DNA of 64,000 bases, taken from NCBI GenBank assembly GCA_038373885.1, contig JAWZYV010000707.1, positions 62,001 to 126,000 on the forward strand, written 5' to 3'. Shown piece after piece: positions 30,735-43,054 of this stretch. How positions within the stretch are numbered: position 1 is the stretch's first letter; every line of letters begins with the position of its first letter. The translations under genes and the position numbers were made by a program. The DNA is from Cheiracanthium punctorium. Lineage: Eukaryota > Arthropoda > Arachnida > Araneae > Cheiracanthiidae. The notes below the pieces were generated by a model, which searched no databases, was not told the origin of the DNA, and saw nothing but the letters and a program-made list of their open reading frames with translations.

Positions 30735-32705
30735 TAATAATAAAAAATTTAATAAAAAGAATGAGAGATGGTGAAGTTCTGATCCAATCGAATTTGGTTA
30801 GACTTTGCTACCAACTACTGACACTAGCAACCTAATAATAACCTAGTAAATTCAGTACTTCCATCTGCGTAACTGTCATAGCTAAGCAGGATAAGTATTC
30901 CATGCATTCTACAAACACACTACGTACTTGCATTTCCCAATCTGTTTCTGTAACGAATACCCCTATAATCTGAACATTTTTGGCCGGTGCATTGGATGTT
31001 CAGAATAGAGAGTCCACTGTCTTATGCGTGAAGCTCCAAGTAGCTCAAGAGGCAAGCTATAGTTTTAAAAGAAAATATAATAGTTAAGATTTCGGGCGGT
31101 GCCAAAGGTTTCCTTTACTTAGGAACAAAATGTTCATTGACATACTGGAAAGCTGGAAAAATGATTGATTTAATTGAGTGCCTATAAACACTCCCAATTC
31201 CAGAGATTCACCTGTGAAATGATAGTTGGGTCATTTTCTCTAAATAGAGATATTTTGGCCTCCACTTCAAAAGTGACAGATAAACTTGTATAAAAATGAA
31301 ATTGATGCTAGAATACTTTAGCGAATTTAATTATATTTGTAAGAAATTTGTTGTTTGACCTTTTATGGTTTGTATTTTTCTGAAAAAATAATAAAAAATT
31401 CCCTACGGTTTTGGTGTGATTCCCCTGCCATAAAATGAAAATAATGAATTCCATATTTGGCAACAATTATACTATCCCAGAATTTAGTTTTCGAATAGTG
31501 GCATCATAGCAGCCATCTTGATTTCTTCTTTTTGCAGGAACAAGCATGGTCAAGAAAATCTTGATGACTATAAGTTAAATCTTGGTAGATTTTTTATTGA
31601 CTGTCATTATCCTGTTTTTTGCTATTTACCTTAGATTTGTAATGAAAGCTCAATCAGTATTTAAGTTTTATTTGTAATACGTTTTACGAACTATTTTCAA
31701 GTGCAAAACAAGCTAACCCCAATTTTTGTTGTCTTATTGATTGAATATGAATGTAGTATGATGAATTGTAATTCCCTTGCCTCTTGCTGTCATTACCCTG
31801 TCTACTTAAGAATTAATCTTTTAAAACTACTCATAAGTAGACTTCCCGTCTATTTAAAAATTAATTAGACAAGGTGTCTACTTATGAGACTTCCTGCCTA
31901 CATAAAAATAAGAGTCTTATGAGTTTAGCATTGTAAAATATTTCTGCTGACAGTGTTTTGGTACTTTGAGACATTATATGAATGTAATAAAACCCAATTT
32001 TAAAATGAAGAACAATTTTTTAAAAATATATAATTGGCTGTTTGAATTATTCTGCTACGAGAAATGACCCAGTTGCAAATGTACTCCCATGAAAGTGAAG
32101 GAACAGTTAGCAGTGCTCTTAGATTTCTCTCGAAAACTCGTGCTTTGCGTATTTTGCTTACAAAAGCAAGACTGTATTGATTGATTGATTATTTAGGAAA
32201 TGTTCAAAGATAAATTACATTTTTTTAGAAAAATTGAGGAAAGCTATTCTCTTGAGAGATATTATAAATATTAGAAAGCACAACATCCAAGGCAAGTGTT
32301 ATAAAGCATGAAGGCCGCGATATAATCGTTGCGCCGTAGGGCATTATCAATGCAATTGCCTTCAAGAAAATTTTCTGATCATTGAAATTAAAAAATCTGC
32401 TGTGGACAACACGTGACTTCCTCGCACGTCTATTAAATCAAAAATATTTTCGACGCAGTTCATCTAAACATATTTTGTTTGAAAGAGATAAAACACCGCA
32501 CTAATACTAAGGTTTAGCTATTTCTACCCAAATATTTCGATATATCCAAGCTGGGTTCAGTTAGACAGATTTGCTTCTGACACTTAATTTGGCGATATTT
32601 CACCAAAAGCCGACAAGCTTGAGATAGTTTGTGAGATTTTGGGGATAGCCAAAGTAGTGACTGACCACAGACTTTCAATGAATTGAATGTATCCATACAC
32701 CTTAA
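30735..32705. other. No gene recognised
   Basis: AT-rich sequence without a recognisable domain. It holds a perfect 13-bp inverted repeat (CTCATAAGTAGAC at 31830-31842 with its complement at 31876-31888) within a small set of related CTTCC-GTCTA-AAAATTAA repeats at about 31803-31920. Confidence 0.4.
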
Positions 32706-33552
32706 AGTATATTTAAGAGGCTCTGCAAGAGCAAATCGGGAAAAAAAAAAGGAAAAAAGTTTCCATCACCATCTCAAAATTTAACGAATTTTTTTTGTTC
32801 CTTGTGCTGCCTTACCCAAGGAAAGAACAAATCTGAAATATTTTTGATTTACCTCCTTTAGTTTTGGAGTTATGGGAGGGGGGGTCAAAGTGCCCCAGAG
32901 GAGTGACGTAGAAATAATTCAGGGCCATTTTTGCCACTTTATTGTCTCTGCGGTGACTAGCTCTGAGGTGCTTCAGAGAATTTTTTCTTTTTATCTGATG
33001 ATATACCTAGGATATTAACATCTGAAATTGAAAATTCATTCGAAAACAGTCAGACCCCCAAATACCCCCAATTTCATAATAAATACAGTATTTAAGAATG
33101 CTTTAAATCTTGGCTCTCCCGTGATACAGAAAAAAATGTCCACAGTGCATTTTTACATCTTCATATAAAGTGAATACAATGTTAAAATTTTTTTAAGGTC
33201 CCAGGGCCCCGCGGTACGGAGCTCCAAACATGGTCCTTAACTCTAATTTATGCAATTTCGACGGATGGTACAGCAGGCGCCGACTTTCCACAGTAGAACT
33301 ATTGACATGGAGATGTAGTATCAGCCTAGTAGTTTCATATTATGAAAAAACATTTTTTGAAGGTACAACTGTTTTCAAGAAGAATCCCAAAAAGTACCTC
33401 CCTATTTGGGACATTTCACTGACATTCATGGAGCATTTTGGCGTTACTTTTGGAAGTTTAATCGACAGTAGCATCATTGAAAATTAAACTTATCCTACAT
33501 ATATCACAAATAGTTTTTTTACAGGGGCACTCATAAGAATTACATTACGCTG

Positions 33553-34499
33553 CCCAGACAGCACAGGAAGTTTGCATCAAACGTGCAGTAAGCTTGATTT
33601 ATCAAGTCAATAAACTTGAATTAAGCTTAAAAATTTCAAGCGTGTAAGCTTAATGCAAGCTTGAATCAAGTGTCCAACTTGCCCAACTTGCATTAAGCTT
33701 GACGTAGCAAGCTTGAATCAAGCTTGACATATCAAGCTTAAGAAATTTTCCTAAATACACGGGGCGCCCGTCGGCGAACTCGCCCCACATATCTTATTTT
33801 TCCACGCATTTTCCCCTCTATGCTGAAATTTCAAATTATTTTAATCTGTTTTCATCAAGCGTCCTCGGCTGGGATCGAACTCGGGACCTAAGGTTTGGGA
33901 AGACAGCATCCTAACCACTCAGCCAATCTGACTACCGCTGACGTGACTAAAGTTTGAAGTGACTGTTATGGTTGTCACGCCGTTTTCTGGCGAGATTGAT
34001 CAGTGGCCGATGTCGATCTGTTTCTTTTATTTTTACATGGGATGAATCAAAATTAAAATAATGTTATGTGTGATTTATAGACTCTACTAATAGGGAAATA
34101 AGCATAATATAAACTTAAAAGCAGCACATGTTTTAAAACTTTCAATATCGCGACACTCATGTTGGGCAATATTGGCCAAAATCGAGACAAACGACTGATT
34201 TTGAAATCAATTTCGTAATATAATTGTATTTTATTTTGAAGAATTTCAATATTTGGAAACATAAAATCTTTTTTTTTTTAATTCTGTGGTCAAGTACATT
34301 TATGACTGATGATAAATTATTTGTTATGTGGATGTGGCTTTTCAAATCAAGCAGTAATCAAGTTGTATTCAAGCTTGACAATTCAAATGACTTCTCCAAG
34401 CTTGCTGCTAGCTCAAAATGAATTGAACTGTCAAGCTTGTATTAATACGTCAAATTTAAAGAAATGTCAAGCTTGATTTACGCTTATGTGCTGTCTGGG
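33553..34499. mobile_element. Terminal-inverted-repeat element with AAGCTTGA repeats
   Basis: 947 bp with ends CCCAGACAGCACA and TGTGCTGTCTGGG, a perfect 13-bp inverted pair. Next to each end are many copies of AAGCTTGA/TCAAGCTT in both orientations (about 33590-33745 and 34345-34480), giving strong secondary structure. It interrupts the left foldback arm; the uninterrupted right arm gives the empty site. No clear target duplication. A tRNA-like sequence lies inside. Confidence 0.7.
33861..33945 (-). ncRNA. tRNA-like sequence, probable SINE head
   Basis: On the minus strand there is an A-box-like TGGCTGAGTGGTTAGGATG and, 35 bases on, a B-box GAGTTCGATCCCAG, the internal promoter of RNA polymerase III genes. 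The acceptor ends (GGTAGTC and GAGGAC) do not pair well and no convincing anticodon arm forms, so it is not a functional tRNA. It fits a tRNA-derived SINE or a tRNA pseudogene. Confidence 0.5.
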
Positions 34500-34970
34500 T
34501 GTATGGGAATCTCTATAACTACTGAACCGATTCGAAAACATTTTTGAGTGATAGAAAGCTGCACTGTTCCTGTGTGTTATAGGCTACCTTTCATGCATGT
34601 AGCATAAATAGTTCTTTTACAGGGACATTCAAAAGAATTCTAGTAGATAACGTTGTATGGACATATCTGTTACTATTAACTAATTTTAAAGATTTTCCTG
34701 CTGAAAGCTACACTATTCCTGAGTAACATAAGCTAAAATTTATGCATTTACACTCAAAATAATTCGTAAATAATGTCATAACTGTCTCCATTCGCCAAAT
34801 ATGAGAAAAAATTACTATCTAAGTTTATTAACTCTACATATAACATGTCTTTGTATTACTATTTGTAGTAATGTAAAATATGTAGACATGTCTTTGTCTA
34901 CATATTTTAAATGAAGTAAGCTCATTCATTTAAAATAAACAAAATGTAAATGATAATGTGAATAAAAAAA

Positions 34971-35904
34971 GTTGTCACAAATCTACATCATTTATTTCTG
35001 ACTTGTATACCATTTTACAACAGAATCGGCTAACATCATCTCAAACATAAAGCTTTAAAAAAATTCTCAGGTTGCTTACGTACTTTCCTTATAAAGTCTA
35101 TTGCGTAGTTGATTGTGAGCTGTTTTGGTAATTTTTACGTTAGCATTGGTAAGTCGAGTGACTGAAGTAAATTCAATTCGACCAAAATTATCTTGTCTGC
35201 AGTAACTGTTTCTGCGTCATCTTGTCGTGGAGTGGCCAAGTAAAAGAATCTGAGCCAGGTACTGCATAAAATATTTCATCGTAGCAATCTCATCTTGTTC
35301 TGATAAAGCAATAACACTTCCGATGTCAAATAACTTTTCATACTCCACTGCCAGGGGCGTAGCCAGAAATTTTTCATGGGGGTGGTTACGATTACTACAA
35401 CTCATATATATCTGTACGTGTGTGTGATAATGAAGTGAAGAATATACATTTTGTATGGCAAAAAATTCCTCATTGGGGGGGGGGGTATGACCCCCCTAAC
35501 ACCCCCCCTTTGGCTACGCCCCTGTCCACTGCATTGTAAAAGTTCAGCTCTAGCTACTATTCGTACTTTTTTTCACCAGAGGAAATTATATTTTAAAAGC
35601 AGGAACAACTTAAAATGCTGTTTAATAAAAATGTTTTATTTATAAAACATGCATAAAACATTTTTTTTTTCAGCATATTTGACTTTTTGTGCAGGTGTGA
35701 TTTAAATTTTGTTAACATTTTTGCATCTGCGACAGTTAAAATGATTTTTTTATATCAGGAGAAAACGTTTTCACTATTAAATATTAGCTTCTACCAGCGA
35801 CTACGTCAGCTTTGGTTTCCGAATTCGGTTCAAAAGTAATGAAGCATGAATGAATAACAGAAAGGAAATTGATGACTCTTGCGCTATACACAAAAATGAC
35901 TGCA
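34971..35904. other. Spacer of the foldback structure
   Basis: AT-rich, no gene recognised. The only clear feature is the hAT MITE at 35352-35524. Confidence 0.4.
35352..35524. mobile_element. hAT-type MITE, CAGGGGCGTAGCCAG family
   Basis: 173 bp, ends CAGGGGCGTAGCCAG and GGCTACGCCCCTG, with a perfect 8-bp duplication TCCACTGC at 35344-35351 and 35525-35532. Same family as 10907-11073 and the partial copy at 63043. Interior has G and C runs. Confidence 0.94.
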
Positions 35905-37057
35905 TTTAAATGTTATTTATATTTTGTTTATTTTAAATGCAGTATAAGACATGGTATATGTAGTGTTAATAAATTTAGATTGTAATTTTTTTCTCCTTTG
36001 GCGAATGGAAACAGTTATGACAATATTTACGAATTATTTTGAGTGTTCCTGCAAATGCATCAATTTTAGCCAGGACTCAGGAATAGTGTAGCTTTCAGTG
36101 GAAAAATCTTTAGAATCAGTTCAGTAGTTACAGAAATGTCCATATAACGTAAAGTATGAAAATTATTTGGAATGTCCTTGTAAAAAAAAAAACTATTTAT
36201 ACTACATGCATGAAAGGTACCCTATAATACACAGGAACAGTGTAGCTTTCAATCAGTACAAAAAGTTTTCGAATCGGCTCAGTAGTTATAGAGATTCCCA
36301 ATTGTAATGTAATTCTTATGAGTGCCCCTGTAAAAGAACTACTTGCAATAGATGGAGGATCTATTTGTGATATACATAGGATGAGTTTAATTTTCAATAT
36401 TGTAGCAGATTAAACTTATAAAAGTAACGCCGATATGCCCTATACGTGTCGGTGAAATGCCCCAAATATGGAGGTACTTTTGGGGATTTTTCTTGGAGAC
36501 AGTTGTACCTTCAAAAATGTTTTTTCATAATATGACACTCTTAAGTTGATACTACATCTCCGTGCCAATAGTTCTACTGTGGGAAGTCCGCGCTAGCTGT
36601 GCCAATCCTTCGAAATTGCATAAATTAGCGTTTGGGGCCACGTACCGAGGGACCCTGGGGCCTTTAAAATTTTTTAGCATGGGATTTACTTTATATGAAA
36701 AAACATAACTGCACTGTACAAAAATGTTTTCTGTATCACGTCAGAGCCAAGATTTAAAGCATTCTTAAAAACTGTATTTTATTTTATGAAATTGGGGGTA
36801 TTTGGGGGCTCTGACTATTTTCAAATGAATTTTCAATTCATCTTTTGAGAATGTTAATAGCCAAGGTATATTATCATATAAAAAGAAAACATTCTCTAAA
36901 GCATCTCACAGCCAGTCACAGTCGAGACAATAATGTGGCAAAAATTGCACTAAATTATTTCTACGTCACTCCTCTGGAATACTTTGACCCCCATAATTCC
37001 AAAATCATAAGAGGTAAATGAAAAATATTTCAGATTTGTTCTTTCCTCGGGTAAGGC

Positions 37058-37099
<42 letters not shown>

Positions 37100-37352
37100 A
37101 AAAAAGAAAAAAAAAATCATGAAATTCTGTTATGGTGATGGAACCCCCCTGCCTGATATACCCTTGCAATGCCTCTTAAAGTCATTTGGCTGACCATGTA
37201 AATAAATTATGCAGCCGATTGCTATCAAAAAAGAGATGTTCAATTAGATGTAACAATAGTTCTAAATACAAAATTTCAACATTCTACGGTTAAAAGTTCT
37301 AGAGTTATGCGAAATGCGAAATTATTTTTGCCGCCAAAGGACGCCAAGGACG

Positions 37353-38806
37353 ATGGCAAATGACAGTATTTTGAGCATGGACGAAATGAATGACGTACAG
37401 TTTTCTGAAACTAAAATTGCCCAAATCTATCGTTTGGATGCTCGTGGAATGAATGTTGTGGATATTGCAAGAAAACTTGGACTCAGTAGGGCTGGTATCT
37501 GTCGAATTCTGTCAAAAGGTGACAATTTGAAAGCAAAATCTGGCACTGGGCGACCAAAGAAAACAACTAAATGACAAGACAGAGAAATCTTCAGGTTAGA
37601 GGCATCTTCAACTTGTCAGGACAGAGAAAACTTCAACTTATCTGTACGGTCAACTTATAGAGAACTGACCATTCCAGTATCAAAATCCACAGTACATCGA
37701 TGGGCCAGGGATGTGCCAACGTCTTGGAAAGTGGGGGATGCGAACGATTTTTTCCGACATCGGACATAGATCTATCCTAGTTCTATGACATCGGAAGGGG
37801 GGGGGGAGTCATTTCACCAGCCCCTCATCACCCCCCCCCCCACACACACACACACACCACCAACAATAACAACAACAAATGTTTTTAAAATAAAAGGTGT
37901 CAACCTTGGTACCAGGAAAATTTTTGTTTGTACTTCTATCAAGGGCGGATTACAGGGGGGGGGGTTGTCCCCTAGACAAAATAAATTAATGTAAAAGATC
38001 CTATTTTACTTCCATAAAATGGACGTATATGTCAATCCTCTAACTAACCGCCCCCCCCCCCCGAGAAACTTGCATTAATCCGCCACTGACTTCTATAGCT
38101 CAATTACAATAATCATATCCTTCAGGCACGGGGCAGCTATTTTGCCCCCCCCCCGCCAATTTTCATAAATAATCGGCTCCAATCGTTTTTAACCTCGCCT
38201 GTACACCCTCTCAAAAAAGTATTCGAGTGTAAGCCAAATTTCTTGTATCAGTTTCATGTAAACTAATTAATTTACCGATTTTTTTTTTTTTTTTTGTATC
38301 TCAATAGTTTGCTTAAAATAAGTTTTCTTCGCGCGAAAGGAGATTGGTGGTGGCAGCTATTTTGCCCCCCCCCCCTTCCATTTGAGGCAAAATGCTTAGT
38401 TCACCAAACTTGACAAAAAGGCATAAAGACGCTCTTGTTCAGTGGGCTCGAAAGCATATGAATTGGACAGATGAATGGTTAAGTGTTCTGTTCAGTGATG
38501 AAAAGAAGTTCAATTTTGAGTTCCCCGATGGATGGGCATATTACTGGCATGATATTCGCAAAGAACTGCAAACTTTTTTCAGGAGACAGGAAGGAGGGGT
38601 TTCACTCATGGTATGGGGACCATTTTCCTATAATGGAACTACCGATATTTTTTTTTTTTTTTAAAGGTCGTCAGTGTTCCAAAGCTTACCAGAAAATGCT
38701 TCAAGTACAGTTACGATCTAACGGTCTAGAGTTGAGTAGTTTTCTCCAGATGTATCTTGAATATGCGTTAGAGGCCCTCAAAAAGTTCCCCTACTTGAGA
38801 TTTTAG
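37353..38806 (+). pseudogene. Tc3-like transposase, broken
   Basis: The N-terminal part (about 37353-37574) encodes a helix-turn-helix region with KIAQIYRLDARGMNVVDIAR and GLSRAGICRIL, then a stop; similar sequence continues as TYRELTIPVSKSTVHRWARD to about 37710. After about 650 bp of insertions the core resumes at 38392: HKDALVQWARKHMNWTDEW, then the first catalytic Asp in LFSDEKKF, then YYWHDIRKE, SLMVWGPFSYNG and, after a T run with a frameshift, GRQCSKAYQKML. The second Asp and the Glu are missing. This is the Tc3 branch of the Tc1/mariner superfamily. It is inactive. Confidence 0.82.
37940..38088. mobile_element. hAT-type MITE, GGCGGATTA family
   Basis: 149 bp, ends CAAGGGCGGATTA and TAATCCGCCACTG, with a perfect 8-bp duplication ACTTCTAT at 37932-37939 and 38089-38096. 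G and C runs inside. It sits in the gap of the Tc3-like pseudogene. Confidence 0.9.
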
Positions 38807-38809
38807 AAA

Positions 38810-41255
38810 ACTTACTTTGTCTAAGGTTGTCAGACTTTCTCTAGAAATCGCAGTACGTCATGTTTTTGAATTAGCCGGGTATAATTAAAATATAATTTTA
38901 TTCTGAGCACAAGACTTTTAATAAGTAAAATTTATTTTTAACATCAAATAACTAGGGGCCAAGGCCCCCAGACTCGCTACGCTCGCTTTTCGTATGAGGG
39001 ATTCGGACCCTAATCAGGCTTATTCGTAAAAAAGACATAATTTCAACAGACAAAACCCGAAGATTGGATCAGATAGAATGTTACTGAGCTAAGCTACACA
39101 TTGCTTGGTTCTTGCATCCTCATTGGTACATAAAAATTTAAACTTCACACTACAGTAGACCCCCTACCCCTCATAACACGGAAGATATTTTGTTATGGGA
39201 ATCCGTGTTGTACGGGTCCTGAGCTATACTCCACCTGGATTGTGGACTCCGCTTATAATCGCTGGAAAAATTATTTGCACTCCTCAGAAACACAATGCTA
39301 TTTAATGTTGCCATTCAAAAGTTATATTAATTAGGATCTAAAGCGTAATAAAATCAGAACATATGTTTCAGCTGTATTTTTAATAATGTAAAACCTATTG
39401 GACACCTTGCGAATTTGCCACCCATGGCGATTTTTCATTATTTGGCGACTTGCGTACATGTAAAGTTAATAAAAGCTACGAAACAGATAGAATAGCCTGC
39501 CACCAATGGCGACTTTTCATTATTTGGCGATTGACACATGCTCACAACCTATATTTACTGTTCATTTAAGGTTACCGGAAAACCGTTATCCATATTTTCA
39601 TTTACATAATCGTTTGCAGATTGGCGTACTTAACACCACGAATTATACCATCTCGTCGCGCTAGCAAATATCCAAAGTGTACTATAACTGCTATAATGGC
39701 ATAGTTAACGCCGCCAAATATTTCTACTGGTAGCAAATAATCCAGCTGGACGAGAACCGGCTTTAAAATAATCTGCATTTTAATTATTTTTCATTTTCAA
39801 GATATTAGTTATTCTGTTTTGGAAAAATGAATAATCGCTCATTCTAAACTGCTGTTGTCTAAGCGAACTTACTATTTGAAAATTGTTAACTTTGTGTAAC
39901 ACATTTTGAGTTACTTATTTCATATAGTTTTTATTTTGGCGTAAAATGGGCGTAATTCTAACTCCTGTTTGTAAATTTCACGCGATTCTAGATACTTGGA
40001 AACGCTTTGTTGCAAAGGAATGAATGATTTTATGCCAAATCTGGCAACCATTCTGTTTATTTTTTCAGTTTTTAATTAATATCTTCTAAAATAATTCGAT
40101 TTTCGAAATTTAAATCAGCTTAGCAGGTTCCTCGGAATTTTTCGAATCTGTGGGCACCTTAGTCGAAACTCAAATCCCCACGGTTCAGGAGGAGATACGC
40201 TGAAAAGCTTTTGACAGCGGCGACGACAGCGGCCTTAACTTTTTTTTAGAATAGAGAGATAGAGAGAAACAAAAATAAATAAAAACCCTCACTACGCACA
40301 AAATTTATTAGCTAAAACTCCAAATTGTTTCATGAATACGATTGACAGCACAAATATTGTAATTGTAATGAATCAGAATGAATTCGGCGTCAAAAGATTG
40401 CTATCGTAAAAAAAAAATTTTTTTTTTCTTTTTCATGCAAAAATTATGTGTAATAATATTCTATACTTGTTGTAAAATTAATCTTAATACAAGAAATGAA
40501 ACGATTAAAAAAAATGTCTCAAATAAATTATTTTTCCCAAGTCGGGACAGATCAGGGAAAATTAAAGCAATATAAAATAACTCATTTTATTAAATTTTAT
40601 CATAAGATCTATGTATTTGATATCAAGTTTTTTAAAAATTTGAAATCCTTTCAATCCTTGATAAATCTTTATTAGTTTCGGAAAAAATAATCGCCCCCTC
40701 CAAAAAAAGTGAATAAATAAATAAAATAGTGTTTTTTTGTGCAAAGGTTTGCCATAAATATGAAAACTCGCACCAAGAATTTCTCTGTAAAAAATTCAAG
40801 AAGTCAAATTTCTACTTTACACACAGATATCTAAAACCTAGAAAATAATAATTTCAATATTTCTTAATATAGAAAATTTTTTAAACAGACAAAATGTATA
40901 AACTAACCTTTCCTAGTCGCATATTGATTATAACTACATACAAATTCTTCAATCCATAAAAACGGATATAAAAGTTTGATATTATGAAATTTTTAATATC
41001 TTTGAAAAAACTTGTAAAATATAAAACAAAAAAGAGAGCCGTATGCAATAAGTAATAATAATGAATTTAGAAAGAATATATATATAGCTGCTGTAAAAAA
41101 AAAAAAAAAAAAAAAGACACCTCCATGTTCCTAACTGTTTCCTACCATGTACCAGTTTAAAAAAAAAAAGAAAAAGAAAAGAAAAAGAAAGAAAGAAAAG
41201 AAAAATCAGGTTGTTGACCGTAAATTGCCTTTTAAAGGTAGGCAGTGATCTTAGT
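38810..41255. other. No gene recognised; scattered element ends
   Basis: Visible pieces: GGGGCCAAGGCCCCCAGAC followed by CTCGCTACGCTCGC at 38954-38985; a possible pogo-type end CAGTAGACCCCC after TA at 39153; a local duplication around GGCGATTTTTCATTATTTGG at about 39428 and 39509; and a segment at 40125-40260 that resembles 52725-52850. Many A and T runs. No frame shows a domain. Confidence 0.4.
40125..40262 (+). repeat. Dispersed repeat, copy A
   Basis: Shares with 52725-52850 a run of matching blocks: AATTTTTCGA, GGCACCTTAGTCG versus GGACACCTTCGTCG, CCACGGTT, AGCTTTTGACA versus AGCTTCTGACA, and CTTTTTTTTAGAA followed by GGAGA or AGAGA. Function and class unknown. Confidence 0.5.
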
Positions 41256-42420
41256 ACACAGTAAAAAAATTCAGACACGTTACATACTTGTAGCGAAAAG
41301 GTTTCCGAAAGTATAGCGTAACCTACCAATGCTCTACTCGAACTCATGATTTCGGAAACATAACCCATATTTCGGGGTAAAATATTTACGGGGAAAGGAA
41401 ATCTTTATTTGGGACTTCGCGCGCATGCGCCAAGTGCCAAGAGACAGAGGGATGAGTGAACGCGTCTTCCCTAATAGCACAGATGATCACAAAAGAGTCG
41501 CTGTGACGTCACAGAGGGTCACAATTGTCACAGGACTGCCACATTGTAATTTGCAAGGCCCGATTATGACCAACAGGGGCCTCAGGCATTGATGAATTTG
41601 GGGGTCCCCATATATAAAATTTCTTTTCTTTTTCATAATATTTCGACATATACAAGAATATTTCAGAACAACATTTGAAACTGGGGGCCCTGGGCAAAGT
41701 CCCGATTTGCCCGTGCGGTAATAAGGGTCTGGTAACTTGTGAGTGATGTAACTCCACTGTGAAGTTTATTTGTGACCAGTCACCTGGTGACGTCGGCGGA
41801 TGAATACTTAAATAAAACAGCACATTATCTCCTGAAAATAATTTATGTGGAAGATTTAAGATTTTTAATTTATATTTATTAATATGGTATTTTCCCTCCA
41901 TTTACAAAATACTTCAAAAAAATTTTAAGTTTCCAAATCAAGCCGTACCACAACAGCAGTCAGTTTACTTTTAAAGCAAATTCCGGCAAGAGAATCACAG
42001 CGTCGCGGTAACGTGATGTCTTATGGGCCCGTCTGTCTTGGGTTCAATTCTGATTGCTGGTCCTTTGCGCTCCTTCCGTTAGAGTTTGGTGCTGCCATCT
42101 AGTGGATGTTACTTGAAACGCTTCATCTTTTACATGTTACTTTTTCTGAAAAACTCAGAAAGGTTACTCGTTAATTCGGAAAGTTTTCCGAAATACACGG
42201 AAAGGTTACTCAATATTTTACCAAAATATACAGAAACGTTACCCATCTTTTCCAGAAACCTTACCTAAAAAACAGGAAAATAGGTAAATATGTTTCCGAC
42301 ATATGCAGAAATGTTTCTAAATACTTTACCCGCATGGTTCGGAAACGTTTCCGCAATTTTAAACTACAAGAGCTGCCCCATTTTTGGGGGTAACGTTTCC
42401 GAATTTTTTTTTTACCGTGT
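41256..42420. mobile_element. Terminal-inverted-repeat element rich in GGAAACGTTAC motifs
   Basis: 1165 bp. Left end ACACAGTAAAAAAATTC and right end in reverse ACACGGTAAAAAAAAAATTC pair over about 32 bp including ACGTTAC. The right third (42130-42400) holds about eight variants of GGAAACGTTAC/TTTCCGAAA. No coding domain; a reading frame at 41901-41509 looks accidental. A weak tRNA-like B box (GGGTTCAATTCTG) is near 42045. No clear target duplication. Confidence 0.55.
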
Positions 42421-42542
42421 AGAAATAAGAACACTAAATAAAAAGAAAATATTAAAAATAAAAAATATAAAAATATAAGACTTAGTTGATCAGTTTGCGA
42501 TAGACAGTCTCGAAATCTTCATGAAAAAAGCATATCTGTAAG

Positions 42543-42706
42543 CAGTGGCGGATCCAGAAAAAAATTCTAGAGGGGGCACAAAATATTTATTGTTGCATTT
42601 CCTCATAAAATCATTAGAATTTACAAAACAAGTCAATCACCTATAGTGTAAACGTCTGGGGGGCACGTGCCCCTATGCCCTCCCCCCTTTTCTGGATCCG
42701 CCGGTG
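42543..42706. mobile_element. hAT-type MITE, GGCGGATCCAG family
   Basis: 164 bp, ends CAGTGGCGGATCCAG and CTGGATCCGCCGGTG. Flanks TCTGTAAG (42535-42542) and TCTGTATC (42707-42714) match at 6 of 8, an aged 8-bp duplication. Confidence 0.8.
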
Positions 42707-43054
42707 TCTGTATCGTTGTGGCCGTAGTGGGTTGATTGCTTGGGCCCGCTTTATTATTACAAGTTAGAAAACAGAGCTATTACTTTTACTAATTGATACC
42801 TTTAAATATGATGCATATATTTTGTATGTTGTTTAATTTATGTACTTCAGTCGGTAACTTAAATTAATTGAATACAATTAAAATTTTTAATATATACATG
42901 TTTTCAGGAGATGTAATGAGCTTGCAACAGTCTCGTGTTGGGAGGGAAGGGGGCTCCGGCCAGGAGCCTGTGATATCTTGCCCGTCCTGCCATCCTACTG
43001 TTATGCCACTGTCAGAAAAAATACCAGTGGAAACAGAAGTTATTTTCGCACCAC

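Larger units (their letters stand above)
32706..37182. mobile_element. Large foldback (inverted-repeat) structure
   Basis: The left arm 32706-34970, apart from an insertion at 33553-34499, is the reverse complement of the right arm 35905-37182. Matched landmarks include TTAAGAGGC with GCCTCTTAA, TTCCATCACCAT with ATGGTGATGGAA, GTGACGTAGAAATAATT with AATTATTTCTACGTCAC, and GGAATCTCTATAACTACTGA with its complement near 36290. Arms are about 1.3 kb and roughly 80% alike by eye; the spacer is about 930 bp and includes a hAT MITE. No transposase is inside. A broken Tc3-like transposase starts 170 bp to the right. Confidence 0.75.

Noticed and set aside
33230..33487. An 85-codon frame in the left foldback arm
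   Set aside because: The corresponding part of the right arm does not keep the frame open, so it is not under coding constraint.
39153..39280. A second pogo-like element starting CAGTAGACCCCC
   Set aside because: No matching right end with TA was found, and no transposase sequence; kept only as a note in the gap entry.
41509..41901. A 130-codon minus-strand frame
   Set aside because: Lies in a non-coding inverted-repeat element and has no recognisable motif; composition follows the surrounding DNA.
42000..42062. Possible tRNA or SINE with a B box at about 42045
   Set aside because: Only the B box is convincing; no cloverleaf pairing or proper A box, so no separate feature was made.
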